Source of the DNA: Paludibaculum fermentans
GTDB taxonomy: Bacteria > Acidobacteriota > Terriglobia > Bryobacterales > Bryobacteraceae
Length of the DNA stretch: 64,000 nucleotides
Direction of reading: 5' to 3'
Assembly: GCF_015277775.1 (NCBI RefSeq)
Contig: NZ_CP063849.1
Span: 3,100,001 to 3,164,000 of the forward strand
Position 1 is the first letter of the stretch. Every line of letters starts with the position of its first letter. The translations under genes were made by a program, and so were the position numbers. The notes below the pieces were generated by a model. It did not search any database and was not told where the DNA came from. It saw only the letters and a program-made list of their open reading frames with translations. Positions 17,169-26,085 of this stretch are shown here, in pieces.

Positions 17169-17392
17169 GATGTTTTCCTCTCTGTTTTCGGGGGGAGATG
17201 AGGCCTGGCCTTTATCAGTGCAACCGGAAAAATGTGGCGCCAGAGTGTATGGGGCGCGGCCGGGCGATTCGGAGAATGATCAGAAGCGCGAGCAAGCCGC
17301 CTCAATAGAGAGACTTGCGTCGAGCTATACGGGCCGCACTGGTCGCTGTCCCGGATGTTCGGCTCCAACCCGGAACCGCGCCAGCGGCGGCA

Positions 17393-17422
17393 GACCGGGC
17401 ACCCCCTGGGCGGTGCCCGGTC
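17393..17422. repeat. Perfect 11-bp inverted repeat in the intergenic region
   Basis: GACCGGGCACC and GGTGCCCGGTC are separated by 8 bases. No T-run follows on either strand, so it is not a standard intrinsic terminator. It is the only structure I see in the 358-bp gap between the MFS start and the end of the PEP-CTERM gene. Confidence 0.6.
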
Positions 17423-17526
17423 CGGCGGGCCTGGGCGCGAGGGTGGCGCCATGGGCCCGCGCGGTGGGCGAGAAGGGCTCGAACCTGGGACCTGGCGCGG
17501 CCAGCGGTTGAGGGAATTCCCTGGAT

Positions 17527-18243
17527 TCAGACCAGCGGCTGAGACCGGCCGGGAGAACCGGGTTCACGTTCATGGCCTGAAGGGTCCGCCGTCTTGCGCT
17601 TTCCGCGGAGCAGCCCGACTAACCCAAGGCCTGTGGCCATTGCGGTCCAGGTGGCCGGCTCGGGTACTGGCGCTTCTGATGGCTCAATGATGGTCCAGGT
17701 TCCGGGTACATTGCTGCGCCCGTGAAGCGCCCCGTGTGTGCCGTCGTTGAGGATCAGCAGGTCGGAGCCCCCGGTGGCGGAATTCCTCGTCAGGACACTG
17801 CTGGGCGGATTCTGGTTGGACTGGCCATCGAGATAGACGAGCCAATAGGAGCCGGAGGGAGAGAGTTGAAGGGTAGCGAGGTTGTTGGGGTTGCCCACGA
17901 TTTGGAATTGAGTTGCGCCATTTCGGACGGACGCCAAGCCGACGGCGAGGCAACTGCCGGAGGTGCTCCCGAGCGAGTTGAGGTCCAGACAGAACGGGGT
18001 GGAAGGGGCGGGTACCGCACCCAGGACGTTAAACTCCATGATGAGGCTTCCCGACAGGCATTGGCCTGAGCTGCAGTCCAGGTCGTTGTTTGAAAAAGTT
18101 GCGCCGTTGTACTGGAGGATGAAACTCGCTTTCGCGGTGGGCGTAGTGAGGCTGATGGCCAGCAAGCATACGAGCAGTGGGATCCAATTCCACAGTCTCC
18201 GCGTGATTCCTGGTCTCTGGATGTGTTCGGCAAGGGCAGGCAT
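17527..18243 (-). CDS. PEP-CTERM sorting-signal protein
   Basis: The ATG at 18243 (AGAAAGGA upstream) gives 238 residues: a signal peptide with hydrophobic core WIPLLVCLLAISLTTPTAKA, a beta-rich body (about 40-190) with a possible disulfide pair (DCSSGQC), and the C-terminal sorting signal VPEPATW plus a hydrophobic stretch and GKRK. About 30 further residues follow the basic cluster, more than usual, so the true end could be affected by a frame change. PEP-CTERM proteins are exported, processed by an exosortase and linked to an exopolysaccharide layer. No exosortase is in the window. The 361 bp upstream (18244-18604) hold no gene I can support. Confidence 0.8.
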   Translation of the reverse strand: MPALAEHIQRPGITRRLWNWIPLLVCLLAISLTTPTAKASFILQYNGATFSNNDLDCSSGQCLSGSLIMEFNVLGAVPAPSTPFCLDLNSLGSTSGSCLAVGLASVRNGATQFQIVGNPNNLATLQLSPSGSYWLVYLDGQSNQNPPSSVLTRNSATGGSDLLILNDGTHGALHGRSNVPGTWTIIEPSEAPVPEPATWTAMATGLGLVGLLRGKRKTADPSGHEREPGSPGRSQPLV

Positions 18244-18604
18244 TGTCTTGGTCCTTTCTGGTCTGTTCAGGTTTAAAGTGGTTTGAGCTCGTCGTGGTGA
18301 CGGCGCCGTCAGGAACGACTTTCGCCGATCCAATTGCGGCGCTACATGGTTGGGGCCTGATTCCTGGCTGCTTTCTCCATGCGCGGCTAAACCATACGTG
18401 GAACGGAAGTTAGGGTGTTGTATGCGCGTGCCGGGCGGCGCTGAGGGCGGCGGGGTTCGGGCCAAAATCGCCGGGCGGCGAGGGGTGGAGAGCTTTACGC
18501 GGAGGACATTTTGCGGGCAGCCGACCGGTTCGCGGCGAGATGGGCCGGCCCGAGAGGGATCCTGTTTCGCCGGAAGGGCATCCGGGTGCGGACAGTGCCT
18601 TGCG

Positions 18605-19645
18605 CTACGACTCGAGTGCTGGGGCGGAGAGTTCCGAAGCGCCCGGATGGCTTGTTGCCTGGTCGAGCCGGCGCGCCATGGTGGCGAGCAGTTTTGGCCT
18701 TACCCGAGGGCGGGTCCAGGGGCAGACGGCAATGCAGATTCCGCACGATGCAGCCTCAGCGAAGTAGGGGATGCACTTGTCGAAATCCACGTACCAGCGT
18801 TCGACGCCGCGAACCATCTGCTTCTGTTCGACGATGGCGCCCGGAGGGCATTCCCGGGTACAGATCTGGCAGGTTTGGCAGAAGTCGTCGGCGCCGAACC
18901 GGTCGGGTCCGGTGGGCGTCAGCGGCATGTCGGTGGTGACGGCGGCGAGCCTCACGCCGGATCCGAAATGACGGCTGATGATGGACCCGTGTTTTCCGAG
19001 TTCGCCCAGGCCGGAGGCAATGGCGGGCGGAATGAGAAGCAAGGCGTCCGCCGAGGGGCCGGGATACGGGTGGGCGTTGTAGCCTTGCGAGCGGATCCAG
19101 TTGGCCAGCGCGTAGGAAGCCCTGGTGCCGCGGGCGTACTGGTCGCCCACGTCGCAAACACCGGCTCCGTTGGTCTCGTCGGAAGGGACCTGTTTGAGGC
19201 GTTCGTAGTCGTGTGCGAGTGCGAGCACGATCACCCAGGGCTCATCAATCCTGTACCCCTCGAAGACGTAGAGGGGGTCCATGGCGGCGATGCCGACGTC
19301 ATCCGCTTCGTGTGCGAGAGCGAATTGGGTGGCGGCGGCGGACAGCTCGGCGGCCGGTGCGGCGTTGCGTTGTGTGGCAACGGGAAGGAGTTCCCGGCGC
19401 TCATACGCCGCCGCGAAGGCCTCCGCCGAGCCTGGGCATTTGCGCGAATTTGTTCGCGCGACAAGCTGCAACTCACCCCACGGGTGCAGGTCGGGCGGAT
19501 GCCAGAAGTGGGGCGAGGGCCGGCGGATGTCCTTTTCGCCCAGTCCATTGACCGGATTGCCCGAAACCTTGAGCAGTGAAACGATCTCCGGCTTGGGCGT
19601 GTAGCGACGGCGATCGCGCCGCCCCGTAGTAGCTTGATCCGACAT
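18605..19645 (-). CDS. RdhA/QueG-like double [4Fe-4S] protein (putative corrinoid reductase)
   Basis: The 346-residue protein carries two ferredoxin-type clusters: CQTCQICTRECP at about 256-267 (CX2CX2CX3CP) and a split second set, Cys291 with CGICIAVCP at about 301-309. The second arrangement, preceded by YFAEAAS and followed by WTRP, is that of reductive dehalogenases rather than of QueG, whose second motif is compact. The upstream region with SGLGELGKHG and VRLAAVTTDMPL matches the corrinoid-binding region of the reductive dehalogenase/QueG superfamily. There is no Tat signal, so it should be cytoplasmic. Substrate unknown; dehalogenation is only one possibility. It is the last of three minus-strand genes behind two AhpD-like genes. 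Confidence 0.7.
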   Translation of the reverse strand: MSDQATTGRRDRRRYTPKPEIVSLLKVSGNPVNGLGEKDIRRPSPHFWHPPDLHPWGELQLVARTNSRKCPGSAEAFAAAYERRELLPVATQRNAAPAAELSAAATQFALAHEADDVGIAAMDPLYVFEGYRIDEPWVIVLALAHDYERLKQVPSDETNGAGVCDVGDQYARGTRASYALANWIRSQGYNAHPYPGPSADALLLIPPAIASGLGELGKHGSIISRHFGSGVRLAAVTTDMPLTPTGPDRFGADDFCQTCQICTRECPPGAIVEQKQMVRGVERWYVDFDKCIPYFAEAASCGICIAVCPWTRPRVRPKLLATMARRLDQATSHPGASELSAPALES

Positions 19646-19734
19646 AGCTCTCCTAGCTTCGTTGGACTGGGTTGGACGGCGCGGTCCGGCCGGTTTCTCG
19701 ATCTCGAGTTTCCCGTCGAGAATTGCTGGTGCCC

Positions 19735-20313
19735 CTACTCGCCTTTCGAAGCAGCCGCCTGGGCCGCCACGGCCGCAAGGGCGCCCATATAGCCATTTTC
19801 CGCGACAGCCGCCGCCCGCCGGCGGTACGATTCGGTGTCGGCCGGCGCCCAGGTGGCGAGACCGTCGACATACCGGTTGTACATGCAGAAGGCCGCGGCG
19901 ATGAGCACGGTGTCGTGGATCTCAAGATCGGTAGCGCCGTGACCGCGGGCCCGCCCGACGTCCTCCGCCCGGACCAGTTTGCCGCCCTGCTGGACCCTGC
20001 CTGCGATGTTCAGCAAGGCCTTGAGCTTCTCCGAGATGCCGGCACTCTCGAAGTCGTGTTTCACATCGAGCACGAGTTGCTCATCTCCGCCGAGGTGGTA
20101 AGCGGCGATGGCGCCGTGCGAGGTCTGGCAGTAGTGGCAATCGTTGCGGGATGAAACGTAGGTCGCGATCAGCTCCGAATCGGCCATGGAGAGGGAGCCT
20201 GGGGTGTGCAGCAATACTTCCGCCAGTTCGGACATGGGCTTTGCCGTTTCGGGACGAAAGGCGAAGGGGCCACGGATGCCCGGCAGGTCTTCAGGGAGTT
20301 TGATGTGTGCCAT
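19735..20313 (-). CDS. AhpD/carboxymuconolactone decarboxylase-like peroxidase
   Basis: The 192-residue protein is an all-helical CMD/AhpD-type domain with the redox motif Cys59-X2-Cys62-X3-His66 (NDCHYCQTSH), preceded by ELIATYVSSRN. The C-terminal half contains DLEIHDTVLIAAAFCMYNRYVDGL, typical of the uncharacterised peroxidase-related group. The family reduces peroxides through the CXXC pair. It is a close paralogue of the gene at 20325, which ends 11 bp upstream, and it precedes the RdhA-like gene by 89 bp. Confidence 0.85.
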   Translation of the reverse strand: MAHIKLPEDLPGIRGPFAFRPETAKPMSELAEVLLHTPGSLSMADSELIATYVSSRNDCHYCQTSHGAIAAYHLGGDEQLVLDVKHDFESAGISEKLKALLNIAGRVQQGGKLVRAEDVGRARGHGATDLEIHDTVLIAAAFCMYNRYVDGLATWAPADTESYRRRAAAVAENGYMGALAAVAAQAAASKGE

Positions 20314-20324
20314 GTTGAGAACTC

Positions 20325-20885
20325 TTATCGAGCCGCGGTTTGTCTGGCTGTAGAGGCCGCGTAGCCCTCGGCGGCCAGGCGCGCGCCTGACTCACGGTAA
20401 ACCTGGGGATCCGCCGGAGCCCAGGTGGCGAGGCCGTCGACGTAGCGGTTGTACATGCAGAACGCGGCGGCGATCAGCACGGTGTCATGAAGCTCGAGGT
20501 CAGTGGCGCCGAGTTCGCGAGCCCGCTCGACATCCTCTGCGGTGACGTTCTTCCCGCCGCGCTGCACTTTGCCGGCGATCGCGAGCAGAGCCTTCATCTT
20601 TTCGGATACACCGGCGGCGGAGGGGTTCTGCTTGACGTCGAGGACGAGCTGTTCATTCCCGCCCAGGTGATGAGCGGCGACAGCGCCATGAACGGTCTGG
20701 CAGAAGAAGCAGTCGTTCCGGGAGGAGACGTAGGTCGCGATGAGTTCGCGCTCGCCCGGCGTGAGAGAACCTGGCCCGCGCAGGAGGACGTCGGCCAGTT
20801 CATTCATCGGCCTGGCGGTCTCGGGCCGAAAGGTCATGGGGCCGAGAATGCCCGGCAGGCCTTCGGGTAGCGAAATGTGGGGCAT
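20325..20885 (-). CDS. AhpD/carboxymuconolactone decarboxylase-like peroxidase, paralogue
   Basis: I chose the ATG at 20885, about 10 bases after GAGAGGAG, giving 186 residues; an in-frame start at 20930 has no support. The redox motif is Cys59-X2-Cys62-X3-His66 (NDCFFCQTVH), at the same position as in the next gene. The two proteins align along their full length, starting PHISLPEGLPGILGP against AHIKLPEDLPGIRGP. This is the first gene of the presumed three-gene operon and is divergent from the oxidoreductase at 21147 across 261 bp, which probably holds both promoters. Confidence 0.85.
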   Translation of the reverse strand: MPHISLPEGLPGILGPMTFRPETARPMNELADVLLRGPGSLTPGERELIATYVSSRNDCFFCQTVHGAVAAHHLGGNEQLVLDVKQNPSAAGVSEKMKALLAIAGKVQRGGKNVTAEDVERARELGATDLELHDTVLIAAAFCMYNRYVDGLATWAPADPQVYRESGARLAAEGYAASTARQTAAR

Positions 20886-21146
20886 GCGTAAAAACTCCTC
20901 TCCGTAGACTCGGTCATTCGGCGAATTCAATCAATACTCGAAAGTAATTAGTGAGCGATCCCATTGGCAACGCGGCGAGACCTGACGCCTCTGATCTTGC
21001 CAGACTTTTTGACGTCATCGGCTAAGCTACTACCGGAGAACGGCAGGCGCCGGTACAAGTTTCAGAGGAGTGATAGGATTTACGCAGCCAGCGAAAGGGC
21101 AGCCTACTTCGAGCCCTGGGCCGGCGAAGCGAGAGGTTGGTGATTC

Positions 21147-22730
21147 ATGAGTGATGGTGTTTCCAGAAGGTACTTCTTCTATGGCTCCCTGCTCGCGGGG
21201 GCCGTACCCGCCGGCGGGTTCGGCAGTGTACCGTCGTTGCGCGCACTTGGATACAAGCCGTTCTACGACAAGCTCAACGTGGCTGCCATCGGATGTGGCG
21301 GACAAGGTGGAGTGGACCTCAACGACGCCGCGGCGACCGAGAACATCGCAGCGCTGTGCGACGTGGACGAGGCGCGTGCGGCCGACGCGTTCAACCGCCA
21401 TGGCAAAGCCCCGAAGTACAAAGACTACCGGGCGATGTTGGACAAGGAAGGCAAGAACATCGATGCGTGCATCGTCGCCGTCCCCGATTTCATGCACGCA
21501 ACGATCGCCCTCGCCTGCATGCAGCAGGGCAAGCATGTTTATGTCGAGAAGCCGCTGACCAGGACTCCGTGGGAGGCCCGGCTGCTGCGCGATGCGGCAG
21601 CGAAGTACAAGGTCGCGACGCAGATGGGCAACCAGGGCTTTTCTCACGAATGCCACCGGGTGGCCGCTGAGATTGTCTGGTCCGGCGAGATCGGCGAGGT
21701 TCGGGAAGCGCACGTCGCGACCTCACCGAGCACGTATCCTACCGAACTGGCGCAGTTGCCGCCGTCAAAGGACGTTCCCAAGACGCTGGATTGGAATCTG
21801 TGGCTGGGCAATGCAGCGGCGCGCCCGTTCAGTGATTGGTATGTGCCCTACAATTGGCGCGGTTTTTACGATTTCGGAACAGGACAGATCGGCAATTGGG
21901 CGACGCATACGGCCGGGCCCGTGCATACCGCACTGCAATTGGGCGCGCCGGAAAGCGTGGAGTGCGTCAGCCAGACAGGAAAGAGCAAGTACACCTACCC
22001 GACACGGGGTGTGGTGCGGCTGGACTTCCCGGCACGGGGACCGATGCCACCGGTGTCGGTCTACTACCACGAGGCTGTCCGGGCATCCGACCCCGAGGCC
22101 TTCCGGGTACCGGGGATGGAGGATGAGGCGATTCTGCCTCCGCCCGACAATCTGGCCGACAAAGGCCGGCCGACAGCTATTGGCCGAGGCGGACCCGGGG
22201 GCATGCGAGGTCCCGGAGGAGGTCCGGCGGGCGCCGGCGGACGAGGAGCCTCGGCGGATGGTCCGCCCAGGGGCGCCGGCGGTCCTGGAGTCCTGGTTTT
22301 CCAAGGGACTCAAATCCTGACCTCGGCCTCGCAGCAACCCCCGCGAGGAGCGTCCCCGCGCGGCGTGTTGGCGGGAAACGGATCGGTGCTCGTGGGGAGC
22401 AAAGGCGTCCTGGCCACCAGCAATCGCGGCGAGGGCGTGTGGCTGCTGCCTTCGGCAAGATGGAAGGAGTACAAGCTGCCGCCGCAACTTCTCACGCGCT
22501 CTCCGGGTCACATGCTGGACTGGGTTCGCGCGTGTAAGGGCGGTGATGCGTCCTGTTCCAATTTCGGCATTACAGCGCCCTACGCGGAGTGGCTGGCACT
22601 GGTCTGCATTGCCTGGCGCGTCCCCGGGAAACTGCTTTGGGACAGCAAGAACACGCGGTTCACGAACAGCGAGGAAGCGAACCAACTGGTCAAGCCGATG
22701 TTCCGGCGAGGATCGGAATTGAAGCTGTAG
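21147..22730 (+). CDS. Gfo/Idh/MocA-family oxidoreductase, exported (Tat-like signal)
   Basis: The 527-residue protein starts with SRRYFFYGSLLAGAVPAGG, a probable Tat signal. A Rossmann domain follows (VAAIGCGGQGG, about 48-58; CIVAVPDFMHATIA; HVYVEKPLTRTPWEARLL, with the EKP motif near 131-133), then the C-terminal substrate domain with GFSHECHRVAAE and RGFYDFGTGQIGNWATH. A Gly/Pro/Ala-rich insertion of about 40 residues interrupts the second half at about 345-385. Members reduce or oxidise sugars and inositols with NAD(P) bound. The next gene (a sugar isomerase) lies 23 bp downstream, so a sugar pathway is likely. Confidence 0.85.
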   Translation: MSDGVSRRYFFYGSLLAGAVPAGGFGSVPSLRALGYKPFYDKLNVAAIGCGGQGGVDLNDAAATENIAALCDVDEARAADAFNRHGKAPKYKDYRAMLDKEGKNIDACIVAVPDFMHATIALACMQQGKHVYVEKPLTRTPWEARLLRDAAAKYKVATQMGNQGFSHECHRVAAEIVWSGEIGEVREAHVATSPSTYPTELAQLPPSKDVPKTLDWNLWLGNAAARPFSDWYVPYNWRGFYDFGTGQIGNWATHTAGPVHTALQLGAPESVECVSQTGKSKYTYPTRGVVRLDFPARGPMPPVSVYYHEAVRASDPEAFRVPGMEDEAILPPPDNLADKGRPTAIGRGGPGGMRGPGGGPAGAGGRGASADGPPRGAGGPGVLVFQGTQILTSASQQPPRGASPRGVLAGNGSVLVGSKGVLATSNRGEGVWLLPSARWKEYKLPPQLLTRSPGHMLDWVRACKGGDASCSNFGITAPYAEWLALVCIAWRVPGKLLWDSKNTRFTNSEEANQLVKPMFRRGSELKL

Positions 22731-22753
22731 TGTCGGATGAGAAAAGGGAAGTT

Positions 22754-23784
22754 ATGAAGCTGACAAGGCGTGAAGTGGGAGTGCTCGGGCTGGGAGCACT
22801 TTCCACGGGTAGATCGTTCGGCGCGGCCAAGCCAAACTCCAATTTCGGCGGCGTACAGGTTGGAGCCAATGTGCCGTATATTTTTCGCGGCATGCCGGGC
22901 GGAGCGGACGACATTCTCAAGTACTGTCTGGAGCCAACCATCAGCCTGAGCGCGCTGGAACTGCGGTCGCGCCCGGTGGAGGACTCGCTGGGCGCGCCGG
23001 CGCCCGCGGGCAGGCCGGGTTTTTCCGGCGCACCTTCGGCTGGCGGCAGAGGCGCGGCGCCCGGCGGAGCCCCGAATGGCGCCCCACCGCCAGGCGGACG
23101 AGCTCCGCTCACGCCGGAACAGCAGGCGGAGCGGAAAGCTGCGACCGAAGCCCTTAGAAATGGAGGCTCTCCCAGTCGATGAGCGGGTTCCGCGACTTCC
23201 GCCGCAAGTACGAGGACGCTGGAGTCCTCATCCAGATCGTGAAGTTCGATGGAGTGGACGGGTTCACGGACGATGAACTCGATTACGCCTTCCAATTAGC
23301 CCGCGAACTGGGCGCGAACGCGATTTCCTGCGAGATCCCCGTCAGCACGACGAAGCGAATGGGAGCCTTCGCGGAGAAGCACAAGATGATGGTGGGCTAC
23401 CATGGGCACGGCAACCTGACAGACCCGGAGGCATTCGGCCGCCTCGAGTCGTGGGAACAGGCGTTCTCCTATTCCAAGTACAACGGCGCCAACGTGGACA
23501 TTGGCCACTTTTTCGCCGCGAATGGCTTTTCGCCAGCCAAGTGGATCAAGCAGAACCACGCTCGGGTGACTCACGTGCATCTGAAGGACCGGAAGGCGAA
23601 TAACGGCCCCAACGTGCCATGGGGTGAGGGCGATACCCCGCTGAAGGAGATTCTCCAGATGATGAGAGCGGAGAAGTACGCCTTCCAGGCCACCATCGAG
23701 ATGGAGCATCCGGTTCCGCAGGGATCTTCCACCCTGGCCGAGCTGGCAAAATGCGTGCAATATTGCCGGAGTGTACTGGCTTAG
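22754..23784 (+). pseudogene. Xylose-isomerase-like TIM-barrel sugar epimerase, frameshifted
   Basis: Two readings form one gene. The first (22754-23182) starts MKLTRREVGVLGLGALSTG, a Tat-type signal, then GGVQVGANVPYIF and LEPTISLSALELR of the AP-endonuclease-2/xylose-isomerase-like barrel. It also has a Gly/Pro/Ala-rich insertion (about residues 78-118). The second (23179-23784) carries the rest: YEDAGVLIQIVKFDG, KHKMMVGYHGHG, ANVDIGHFFA, RVTHVHLKDRK and TIEMEHP, with the metal-binding Glu/His/Asp set. One extra A in the AAA at 23158-23160 would restore a KWRLSQSMSGF junction typical of the family. So either the gene is recently broken or a base was missed in sequencing. ATGA at 23179 could allow partial coupling. 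Confidence 0.75.
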
Positions 23785-23847
23785 CCGCTTTTTGGAGCGA
23801 GAGGACCTGGAAGATCGCCCTGGCCGCGCGGCTAGCTACGCAGAAGG

Positions 23848-24462
23848 CTATGGGTTGAGGCGCTGCCGTCCGCGGCGGCCCAGGAGCCAGCCGGCCAGCC
23901 CGCCAATCAGGAGGCCCGCGCCGCCCGCGTACCATAAGGCCCGCGTCAGCTCGGTAATCAGTTGGTTGGTGAAAACGTTGGAGGACAGGTGCAATGAGGC
24001 GACTTTCCACTCGCCGCCGGTCTTCGCCACGGTCGTGCTCCAGCGCGAATTCAAACGGAACGGACCGCGGATGACCGGAAAGAATTCGTCTTCCATACTG
24101 CCATCGGCTACCGCGACGTCGCCGCCCGACCCCAGGAAGAGCGCGTGCTCGCCGAGTTTCGCCCGGGTCGTGTATTTGGTGATGTAGCGGCCCGGATCCT
24201 TGACCATCTTCCGGTAGTAGGCACGAATTTCGTCATGGCCGCGGGAGACTTCCGCATTCCACCACGTCACAGTGCAGTCGGGGCGCATCTGGGCGATCAT
24301 GCCCTCGATATCCTGCGCATTGATGGCCTTTTCGATTTCGTTCAGGATCTTCAGAAGAGCCTGGCGGTCTTCCTGGTGTAATTCGTTTTGGGCAGTCATA
24401 GGTAGCGACCAAAGCAGTGAGGCCAGCGTCAAGGAACGCATCAGCCTGGATGGAGTCGTCAT
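23848..24462 (-). CDS. SnoaL/NTF2-like exported protein with C-terminal membrane anchor
   Basis: I chose the ATG at 24462, giving 204 residues with signal LMRSLTLASLLWSLPMTAQ. The NTF2-like fold (about 30-155) is shown by ALLKILNEIEKAINAQDIEGM, the CTVTWWNAE strand, GHDEIRAYYRKM, and the final WRSTTVAKTGGEWKVASLHLS-like strand pair. A C-terminal helix (ALWYAGGAGLLIGGLAGWLLG) followed by RRGRQR anchors it in the membrane. Such domains are often non-catalytic ligand binders. A longer reading to 24657 has poor composition. The gene is convergent with the isomerase. Confidence 0.7.
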   Translation of the reverse strand: MTTPSRLMRSLTLASLLWSLPMTAQNELHQEDRQALLKILNEIEKAINAQDIEGMIAQMRPDCTVTWWNAEVSRGHDEIRAYYRKMVKDPGRYITKYTTRAKLGEHALFLGSGGDVAVADGSMEDEFFPVIRGPFRLNSRWSTTVAKTGGEWKVASLHLSSNVFTNQLITELTRALWYAGGAGLLIGGLAGWLLGRRGRQRLNP

Positions 24463-24696
24463 GAGCGTGTTCCATGGTACTACAGGTCCGTGCAAGTGCA
24501 AGGGTAACCAGGCGTTCCGGTGGCAGGGAGGAACGGCAGGAAACGAGTGAGCGGCGGCTACGCGCGCCAGCTTGAACAGGTTGCCGGGGGATGGCCTGCG
24601 ATCGGCGACTTTGCCTTGGTAATGCGAAGTGAGACGGTTCCCGCTGAAGGGCATCATTCATTCGGTTTCAGCCATCCAGTACGGGCGCAGGGCTGA

Positions 24697-25926
24697 TCAG
24701 CGAGGCCATGCGCCTGAATGGATGCGGCGCAGGAGCGCGTCCGCCAGTGGATTGGACTTCTGCGCTGTGGCTGCGTTTGCCAGAGTGATCGCGTCGTGGT
24801 TCGCAGCTCCCACCCGGCCTATTTTCCCGGCGGCGTTGACGAAGTGCCGGTAGGCATCGAGAACATCCAGCGGCGTCACCTCGTACCCGTAGCCTTGCAG
24901 AAACCGTTCCAGGGCCAACTTTCCCACTTTGTACGCGAATGCCGGATTCTTCTCCGCGAGATCTCGCGCGGCGCGACTCAACGTTCGCGGATCGGTGCGG
25001 CCCGCTTCCGCGAAGCCCAGCGCCAAGTCATGGAATCCAGCATCTTTCGCGGCGGCGAAGTAGCGACCGGTTTCCCCGGAGGATCTCGCGAGATCGATGA
25101 GAATGCCCGCTGGATCGCGTTTCGGATACTTCCTGGCGATCTCCCGAAACGTTGCGACGCCCGTGGATCTTTCGCCCGAGGTGAGCGCATAGCGTGCGTA
25201 AGCTTCGTCGACACGGCCGGCATTGAGCAGGATGAGTTCGCACGCCGCGTCAATCTCGTGATCCGGTTGATTCAGCCCCCGGCTTGCCTCGGCGTAGGCC
25301 AACGCCTCTTCGACCCTGCCGTCCTTTAGCAAGGCATCGACTCCATATTTCCGATGGTGCCAGAAGGGAAAACGGGCGAGAGCAAGAATGCCCCAGAGAT
25401 CCTGATGCCGTCCAGCCGCGAGCAAACTGGAGAAGCAAAGACTGGTGCCCCTGAAGTAGCCGCTCCGCTGTGGGTCGGACCAAGCCATCCGGATGATACC
25501 GGTGAATTGATCGGCCCACTGCGAGGCGACGGCGGGCGATGCGCACAGGGCGCCCCAGTTGTCCTGGACGGGCCAGAGGTAATCGACACCGTCGTCCTGG
25601 ATCGCCTGCCATAGCCTGTCGAGCCATTTGTCGCGCGTTTTCCGATCGGCCGGGGCCTCGATGACCAGCGGAAGCAGTTGCTCCTGTGTACAGTTGACGG
25701 CGGAGCCCAGCGCTCCGGAGGACGTATCAATATGCTCAAGGGATGGCCAGAATCGCTCGAAGAGGTTCACGGCTCCATCGGCTGCCGTGACGGCATCCGT
25801 GCGTGATACCTTCCTGATCTCGGAGACCGCCTCCTTCAGCCGCTTGATCGCGAGGTTCGATCCCTTCCAGCTGTATGCTTTGGATCGGAAGCGAGACTTG
25901 AAGGTCCAGGTGTGTTTGACCGTCAT
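24697..25926 (-). CDS. Helical repeat protein of unknown function
   Basis: The ATG at 25926 gives 409 residues, starting MTVKHTWTFKSRFRSKAYSW. The protein is soluble and nearly all helical, with paired-helix units (VEEALAYAEASRG, DEAYARYALTSGE, TFREIARKYPKRDP, YFAAAKDAGFHDLALGFAEAG) resembling alpha-solenoid/TPR-like packing from about residue 200 on. The N-terminal 120 residues include DYLWPVQDNWGALCASP, which looks conserved. I cannot name the family with confidence. No ribosome site stands out at the chosen start. Confidence 0.6.
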   Translation of the reverse strand: MTVKHTWTFKSRFRSKAYSWKGSNLAIKRLKEAVSEIRKVSRTDAVTAADGAVNLFERFWPSLEHIDTSSGALGSAVNCTQEQLLPLVIEAPADRKTRDKWLDRLWQAIQDDGVDYLWPVQDNWGALCASPAVASQWADQFTGIIRMAWSDPQRSGYFRGTSLCFSSLLAAGRHQDLWGILALARFPFWHHRKYGVDALLKDGRVEEALAYAEASRGLNQPDHEIDAACELILLNAGRVDEAYARYALTSGERSTGVATFREIARKYPKRDPAGILIDLARSSGETGRYFAAAKDAGFHDLALGFAEAGRTDPRTLSRAARDLAEKNPAFAYKVGKLALERFLQGYGYEVTPLDVLDAYRHFVNAAGKIGRVGAANHDAITLANAATAQKSNPLADALLRRIHSGAWPR

Positions 25927-26085
25927 TTGTTGAGTGCGATTGTGACATGAGTGCCCCGTGACCTGATGGCCGACGGATGAGCACCCAACAAACAGACCAG
26001 TTCGAGCAGCACCGAATGTGCGGCCACTTGAAACACCCAACGTTGTCGCCGGCATCCAGTTCTGCGAGTTCTCCCTGGAGAGCCG

